Program-made: the position numbers and the translations under genes
Assembly (NCBI GenBank): GCA_934667465.1
Contig: CAKUMG010000173.1
Location: forward strand, 1 to 8,926
Source: an uncultured Actinoplanes sp.
GTDB lineage: Bacteria; Actinomycetota; Actinomycetes; Mycobacteriales; Micromonosporaceae
DNA: 8,926 nt
Direction: 5' to 3'
Notes under the pieces: generated by a model
What the model was told of the DNA's origin: nothing
The model's database searches: none
What the model saw: only the letters and a program-made list of their open reading frames with translations
Shown here: positions 6,223-8,926 of the stretch, one piece after another
How positions within the stretch are numbered: position 1 is the stretch's first letter
Layout: each line of letters begins with the position of its first letter

Positions 6223-6237
6223 CCCGCGCGCGGCGGG
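6223..6237. terminator. Short hairpin between convergent genes
   Basis: CCCGC/GCGGG, a 5-bp stem with a 5-base loop, begins directly after the GntR-type gene stop and lies 20 bases past the anti-sigma stop. It could serve both directions but is short. Confidence 0.3.
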
Positions 6238-6238
6238 G

Positions 6239-6268
6239 TGCGTCAGACCTCGGTGCGTCAGATCTCGG
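6239..6268. repeat. 15-bp tandem duplication across the anti-sigma stop codon
   Basis: Two adjacent copies of a 15-base unit, 6239-6253 and 6254-6268, differ at one base (TGCGTCAGACCTCGG and TGCGTCAGATCTCGG); a third copy begins (TGCGG) and then diverges. On the minus strand the unit reads in frame as Thr-Glu-Ile/Val-stop-Arg, so the stop codon itself is duplicated. Confidence 0.8.
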
Positions 6269-6671
6269 TGCGGCGGGTCAGCAGCCGGATGGTCGCGTGC
6301 CGGCCGTCGGCCTCGGCCTCGGCGGAGGTCGTCAGCGCCGTCAGCACCTTCCACGCGAAGGACGACTCGGACGGCAGCCGGGCGCCGCGGACGATCGAGA
6401 CGGTGACCTCGACGGTCAGGGCGTCCTCGGTGACCGTGAAACGGCACTCGAGCTCGGCGTCGCGCGTGGCTATCGCCAGCAGCATCGCGCAGGCCTCGTC
6501 GACCGCGATGCGCAGGTCCTCGATCTCGTCCAGCGCGAAGTGGAGCCGCGCCGCGAGGCCCGCCGTGGCGGTGCGGAGCACGCCCAGGTAGCCACCGTCG
6601 GCGGGCACCGTGAGCAGCACGACGTCGTCTCCGAACGCCGGCTCCGGTTGCGTTGCCTGCAGCTGTGTCAC
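6258..6671 (-). CDS. RsbW/UsfX-like anti-sigma factor (GHKL ATPase fold)
   Basis: Expected to bind and inhibit an alternative sigma factor of the SigF/SigB group, in partner-switching with an anti-anti-sigma protein. The 137-residue protein shows the GHKL fold around DLRIAVDEACAMLL (52-65), the N-box region, with catalytic-type Glu59. The asparagine normally four residues later is Met63. The segment SSFAWKVLTAL (104-114) resembles the same region of M. tuberculosis UsfX/RsbW, which as I recall also lacks a standard N-box Asn. ATP binding or kinase activity is therefore uncertain. Start GTG 6671 is chosen because GGGAGG lies nine bases upstream; a GTG at 6680 would directly abut that site. No sigma factor gene follows: downstream is the convergent GntR-type gene. 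A SigF-like promoter (6762-6788) and a TAGAGT -10 (6702-6697) precede it. A generic serine-kinase-like regulator of another process is the alternative. Confidence 0.85.
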   Translation of the reverse strand: MTQLQATQPEPAFGDDVVLLTVPADGGYLGVLRTATAGLAARLHFALDEIEDLRIAVDEACAMLLAIATRDAELECRFTVTEDALTVEVTVSIVRGARLPSESSFAWKVLTALTTSAEAEADGRHATIRLLTRRTEI

Positions 6672-6696
6672 CGACCCCACCCTCCCGATGGTCGTG

Positions 6697-6702
6697 ACTC
6701 TA
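6697..6702 (-). promoter_or_regulatory. Candidate -10 element of the anti-sigma gene
   Basis: TAGAGT on the minus strand fits TANNNT and lies 25 bases before GTG 6671. The position of the -35 reads GGCGGG, so only the -10 supports this. Confidence 0.35.
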
Positions 6703-6761
6703 GCGCTTCCCGGTGGGTCCCCGCCCGCCGAGTCCGCCCCTTCGTCACCGACTCCGTTGTT

Positions 6762-6788
6762 TCACCCGCGGACGGTGGTGCTCAAACC
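6762..6788 (-). promoter_or_regulatory. SigF/SigB-like promoter upstream of the anti-sigma gene
   Basis: On the minus strand GGTTT (6788-6784), a 16-base spacer, then GGGTGA (6767-6762). The actinobacterial SigF/SigB consensus is about GTTT-N14-17-GGGTAT, so this matches the -35 fully and four of six -10 bases. It would give a leader of roughly 85 bases. Confidence 0.35.
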
Positions 6789-6842
6789 CATGATCGCCGT
6801 TGTTCCGCGGCGTAAGGAGCGCGCTGACCCCGGAGACACCAC

Positions 6843-6871
6843 GGCCGGCACGTCGCGAGGACATGCCGGCC
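6843..6871 (-). terminator. Candidate terminator of sodN
   Basis: GGCCGGCA/TGCCGGCC forms an 8-bp perfect stem with a 13-base loop, 16 bases after the sodN stop codon on the minus strand. No T-tract follows. Confidence 0.6.
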
Positions 6872-6887
6872 AGAGGTGCAGCGAGGC

Positions 6888-7292
6888 TTACGCCTGCTTG
6901 GTCTCCCAGAAGATCTTGGAGATCTCCTCGATCTTGCCGAGCAGCTGGTCGCCCACGGCCGGGTCCATCGAGCCCTTGGCGCCGGACGCGCCGGCGAGCT
7001 TGGTGGCCTCGTTGAACAGCTGGTTGAGCTGCGGGTACTTCTCGAAGTGCGGAGCCTTGAAGTAGTCGGTCCACAGCACCCACAGGTGGTGCTTGACCAG
7101 CTCGGCCCGCTGCTCCTTGATCAGGATGGCGCGGGTGCGGAACTCGGGGTCGGTGTTCGCCTGGTACTTCTCGGCGATGGCCTTCACCGACTCCGCCTCG
7201 ATGCGGGCCTGGGCCGGGTCGTAGACCCCGCACGGCAGGTCGCAGTGCGCGCTGACCTCAGTGCGCGGTGTGAAGATACGCGGAAGTCGCAT
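6888..7292 (-). CDS. sodN: Nickel-containing superoxide dismutase precursor
   Basis: Disproportionates superoxide to oxygen and hydrogen peroxide in the cytoplasm with a nickel ion. The 134-residue precursor has a 15-residue leader (MRLPRIFTPRTEVSA) and then the nickel hook HCDLPCGVYDP: His16, Cys17, Cys21 and Tyr24 correspond to His1, Cys2, Cys6 and Tyr9 of the mature enzyme. Cleavage before His16 is needed to free the amino group that binds nickel. The rest (ARIEAESVKAI, IKEQRAELVKHH, LWTDYFK, PHFEKYP, KIFWETK) follows the Streptomyces enzyme, giving 119 mature residues against 117 there. Start ATG 7292 has GGAGGG six bases upstream. The maturation protease gene sodX is divergent across 84 bases. 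In Streptomyces, sodN expression rises with nickel while the Nur-controlled iron enzyme falls; whether that holds here cannot be seen. Confidence 0.97.
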   Translation of the reverse strand: MRLPRIFTPRTEVSAHCDLPCGVYDPAQARIEAESVKAIAEKYQANTDPEFRTRAILIKEQRAELVKHHLWVLWTDYFKAPHFEKYPQLNQLFNEATKLAGASGAKGSMDPAVGDQLLGKIEEISKIFWETKQA

Positions 7293-7376
7293 CAGGACCC
7301 CTCCATGAGTTTGCGATGATCCGATGCTGACACTACCCCTTACATCTGTACGCACACTCGCGCCGGGATTGATGCC
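7293..7376. promoter_or_regulatory. Divergent sodN-sodX promoter region
   Basis: For sodN, TAGTGT on the minus strand (7335-7330) fits a -10 about 38 bases before ATG 7292, though no clear -35 is seen. For sodX, CTGACA (7327-7332) resembles a -35 but its -10 (TACGCA, 7349-7354) is poor. Between them lies TACA-N2-TGTA (7341-7350), a small inverted repeat that could be an operator. No long Fur/Nur-type dyad is evident. Confidence 0.4.
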
Positions 7377-7685
7377 ATGAGGTTGCAACTACCGCTCTTC
7401 GCCGTCCTGGTGCGGGGCCCGTCCATGGCGCCCACCCTGCGCTCCGAGGATGCCCTGCTGGTACGGCGTACCGGCAGGATCAGGGAGGGCGACGTGGTCG
7501 TCGCGCGCTTCCGTTCCCGGCCGGAACTGCTCGTCGTGAAACGGGCCGTCCGGGTGCAGGACGGCGGCTGGTGGCTGCTCGGGGACAACGACTTCGTGAC
7601 GGACGACTCACGCGCCTTCGGGGTCGCCGACGTCCTCGGACGGGTGGTGTTTCGCTACTGGCCCCGGCCCGGCCGGGTGGGTTAA
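7377..7685 (+). CDS. sodX: Nickel-type superoxide dismutase maturation protease (S26 family)
   Basis: Removes the SodN leader so that nickel can be bound at the new N-terminus. The 102-residue protein is a compact signal-peptidase-like serine protease: GPSMAPTL with nucleophile Ser16, the general base Lys55 in VVKRAV, and the GDN (69-71) and DSRAFG (77-82) boxes of the S26 family. It is much shorter than secretory signal peptidases and has no clear membrane anchor; only residues 4-12 are hydrophobic. That is consistent with a cytoplasmic substrate. The divergent sodN gene next to it secures the role. ATG 7377 gives the usual N-terminus; the Shine-Dalgarno (CCGGGA) is weak. It ends in TAA at 7683. 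Confidence 0.95.
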   Translation: MRLQLPLFAVLVRGPSMAPTLRSEDALLVRRTGRIREGDVVVARFRSRPELLVVKRAVRVQDGGWWLLGDNDFVTDDSRAFGVADVLGRVVFRYWPRPGRVG

Positions 7686-7755
7686 CGTCCATCGAACGCG
7701 CCGCAGCACACCGGAGTCTTGCGGCCGCGGCACCCGGGTGACCCCCGCATCGCAC

Positions 7756-7791
7756 GCCGTTCCCGCGCAGACTCGCGCACCCGGGAACGGC
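7756..7791 (+). terminator. Strong stem-loop between sodX and the malic enzyme gene
   Basis: GCCGTTCCCG/CGGGAACGGC forms a 10-bp perfect stem with a 16-base loop that may itself pair (GCG/CGC). It begins 71 bases past the sodX stop and ends 37 bases before the malic enzyme start. A terminator of sodX is likely, but a leader structure of the malic enzyme mRNA is also possible. A CACCCGGGTG palindrome lies at 7731-7740. Confidence 0.5.
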
Positions 7792-7827
7792 TGGCCGACC
7801 ACCAACCGATGCGTGTCTGGAGTCACC

Positions 7828-8926
7828 GTGTCCTTCTTCAGCTTCGAGCTCGACCCCGCCCTCGCGGCCGACCCCGTCTTCGAACGGCACCGCCGCGGCA
7901 AGCTGGCCGTCGCCGCGACGGTGCCGCTGACCAGCCGCGACGACCTCTCGCTCGCCTACACGCCGGGGGTCGCCCGGGTGTGCACCGCGATCGCCGAGGA
8001 GCCAGGCCTCGCTCACGACTACACGTGGGCGTCGAACGCGGTCGCCGTGGTCACCGACGGCTCGGCCGTGCTCGGGCTCGGCAACATCGGGCCACGCGCC
8101 GCCCTGCCCGTGATGGAGGGCAAGGCGGTGCTCTTCAAGCAGTTCGGGGGCGTCGACGCGGTGCCGGTGTGCCTGGACACCCAGGACACCGACGAGATCG
8201 TCGCGGTGGTCCGGGCGCTCGCCCCGTCCTTCGGCGGCATCAACCTGGAGGACATCAGCGCGCCGCGCTGCTTCGAGATCGAGCGCCGGCTCGACGAGGC
8301 GCTCGACATCCCGGTCTTCCACGACGACCAGCACGGCACGGCGATCGTGGTGCTCGCCGCGCTGCACAACGCCGTCGCGCTGCTCGGCCGCCGGCTCGGT
8401 GACCTGCGCGTGGCGATCAGCGGCGCGGGGGCGGCCGGGGTGGCGATCACCGACACGCTCATCGCCGCCGGGGTGCCGGGCGCGAACATCATCGTGTGCG
8501 ACTCGCGCGGGATCATCCACGCCGACCGGGACGGGCTCGGGCCCGTCAAGGCGGCGCTGGCGGCGAGGACGAACTACTCCGGGCGTACGGGAGGCATCCA
8601 GCAGGCCCTCATCGGCGCCGACGTCCTCATCGGGGTCTCCGGCGGAACCGTCCCGGAGAGCGCGCTGGCCGGCATGGCCCCGGAGGCCGTCATCTTCGCG
8701 CTGGCCAATCCCACGCCCGAGGTCGCGCCGGAGATCGCCCACCGTTACGCGGCAGTCGTCGCCACCGGGCGCAGCGACTTCCCCAACCAGATCAACAACG
8801 TCCTGGCGTTCCCCGGGGTCTTCCGGGGTGCCCTGGACGCCCGGGTCGAACGGATCACCGGGCGCATGAAGGTGGCCGCGGCCGAGGCCATCGCGGAGAT
8901 CATGTCGGACGAGCTGCGGCCGGACC
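7828..8926 (+). CDS. NAD(P)-dependent malic enzyme (3' end outside window)
   Basis: Oxidatively decarboxylates L-malate to pyruvate and CO2 in the cytoplasm, linking the TCA cycle to pyruvate and supplying reducing power. The visible 366 residues carry the full active site: SLAYTPGVA (41-49) with catalytic Tyr44, [11 protein letters not shown] with Lys99, metal ligands in NLEDI (Glu141, Asp142) and FHDDQHGTA (164-172), the dinucleotide loop SGAGAAG (198-204), and NPTPE (294-298). Asp225 at the end of the second Rossmann strand leans towards NAD, but this is a weak indicator. There is no N-terminal ACT domain and, as far as visible, no phosphotransacetylase domain; the C-terminus is cut by the window edge. 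GTG 7828 is chosen because GGAG lies five bases upstream. An in-frame GTG at 7813 would add five residues but has no ribosome binding site. Transcribed alone as far as can be seen. Confidence 0.95.
   Translation, partial: MSFFSFELDPALAADPVFERHRRGKLAVAATVPLTSRDDLSLAYTPGVARVCTAIAEEPGLAHDYTWASNAVAVVTDGSAVLGLGNIGPRAALPVMEGKAVLFKQFGGVDAVPVCLDTQDTDEIVAVVRALAPSFGGINLEDISAPRCFEIERRLDEALDIPVFHDDQHGTAIVVLAALHNAVALLGRRLGDLRVAISGAGAAGVAITDTLIAAGVPGANIIVCDSRGIIHADRDGLGPVKAALAARTNYSGRTGGIQQALIGADVLIGVSGGTVPESALAGMAPEAVIFALANPTPEVAPEIAHRYAAVVATGRSDFPNQINNVLAFPGVFRGALDARVERITGRMKVAAAEAIAEIMSDELRPD

Noticed and set aside
5302..6447. Long minus-strand ORF (381 codons) across the GntR-type gene and neighbours
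   Set aside because: It is antisense to well-recognised genes, is dominated by Arg/Pro/Gly as expected for a shadow of GC-rich coding DNA, and shows no known domain.
7480..8742. Long minus-strand ORF (420 codons) opposite sodX and the malic enzyme gene
   Set aside because: It is a shadow frame of two clearly identified genes; its composition is biased and no motif is seen.
1..8926. Search by eye for CRISPR arrays, tRNA or rRNA genes, insertion sequences and attachment sites
   Set aside because: No regularly spaced repeats, cloverleaf-like segments, transposase motifs or flanking direct repeats were seen; the gene content is ordinary chromosomal.

Overview
The base composition is very GC-rich, with G or C at most third codon positions. 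Together with a WhiB1-type regulator, a nickel superoxide dismutase and an actinobacterial UsfX/RsbW-like anti-sigma factor, this points to a high-GC actinomycete. A member of the Micromonosporaceae (Actinoplanes-like) fits, but that is inference. All eleven genes look like ordinary chromosomal genes. I see no insertion sequence, phage gene, tRNA, rRNA or CRISPR array.

Layout. Bases 1-2996 (+) hold a tightly packed sulfate-assimilation operon: the 3' part of a siroheme/[4Fe-4S] sulfite reductase (sirA), a 52-residue zinc-ribbon protein, APS reductase (cysH) and a two-domain CbiX-type sirohydrochlorin chelatase. All junctions overlap (ATGA, ATGA, then 19 bases). The proteins connect: CysH makes sulfite from APS, SirA reduces sulfite to sulfide, and the chelatase completes the siroheme SirA needs. 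The small zinc-ribbon protein is the unexplained member. Bases 2997-3337 have no supported gene; they hold two stem-loops and a doubtful 18-codon ORF.

Bases 3338-4977 (-) carry whiB1 and a diacylglycerol-kinase-family lipid kinase. The 425 bases between them contain two CRP-like operators exactly 60 bp apart, upstream of whiB1. Divergent from the kinase is a small four-helix membrane protein (5022-5408, +) with a possible leaderless start. A GntR/FadR-type regulator follows (5527-6222, +), convergent with an RsbW-like anti-sigma factor (6258-6671, -) that has no sigma gene beside it.

Bases 6888-7685 are a nickel superoxide dismutase module: sodN (-) and its maturation protease sodX (+), divergent across an 84-base promoter region. 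SodX is expected to remove the SodN leader so that the mature protein starts at the His of the nickel hook. From 7828 to the right edge runs a malic enzyme (malate to pyruvate plus CO2), cut by the window end.

The window is largely well-understood metabolism and regulation. I did not find a clearly new multi-gene system. The points most worth following are the sulfur-operon zinc-ribbon protein, the paired CRP-like sites at whiB1, the orphan anti-sigma gene with a duplicated stop region, and the overlapping divergent promoter at about 5010.
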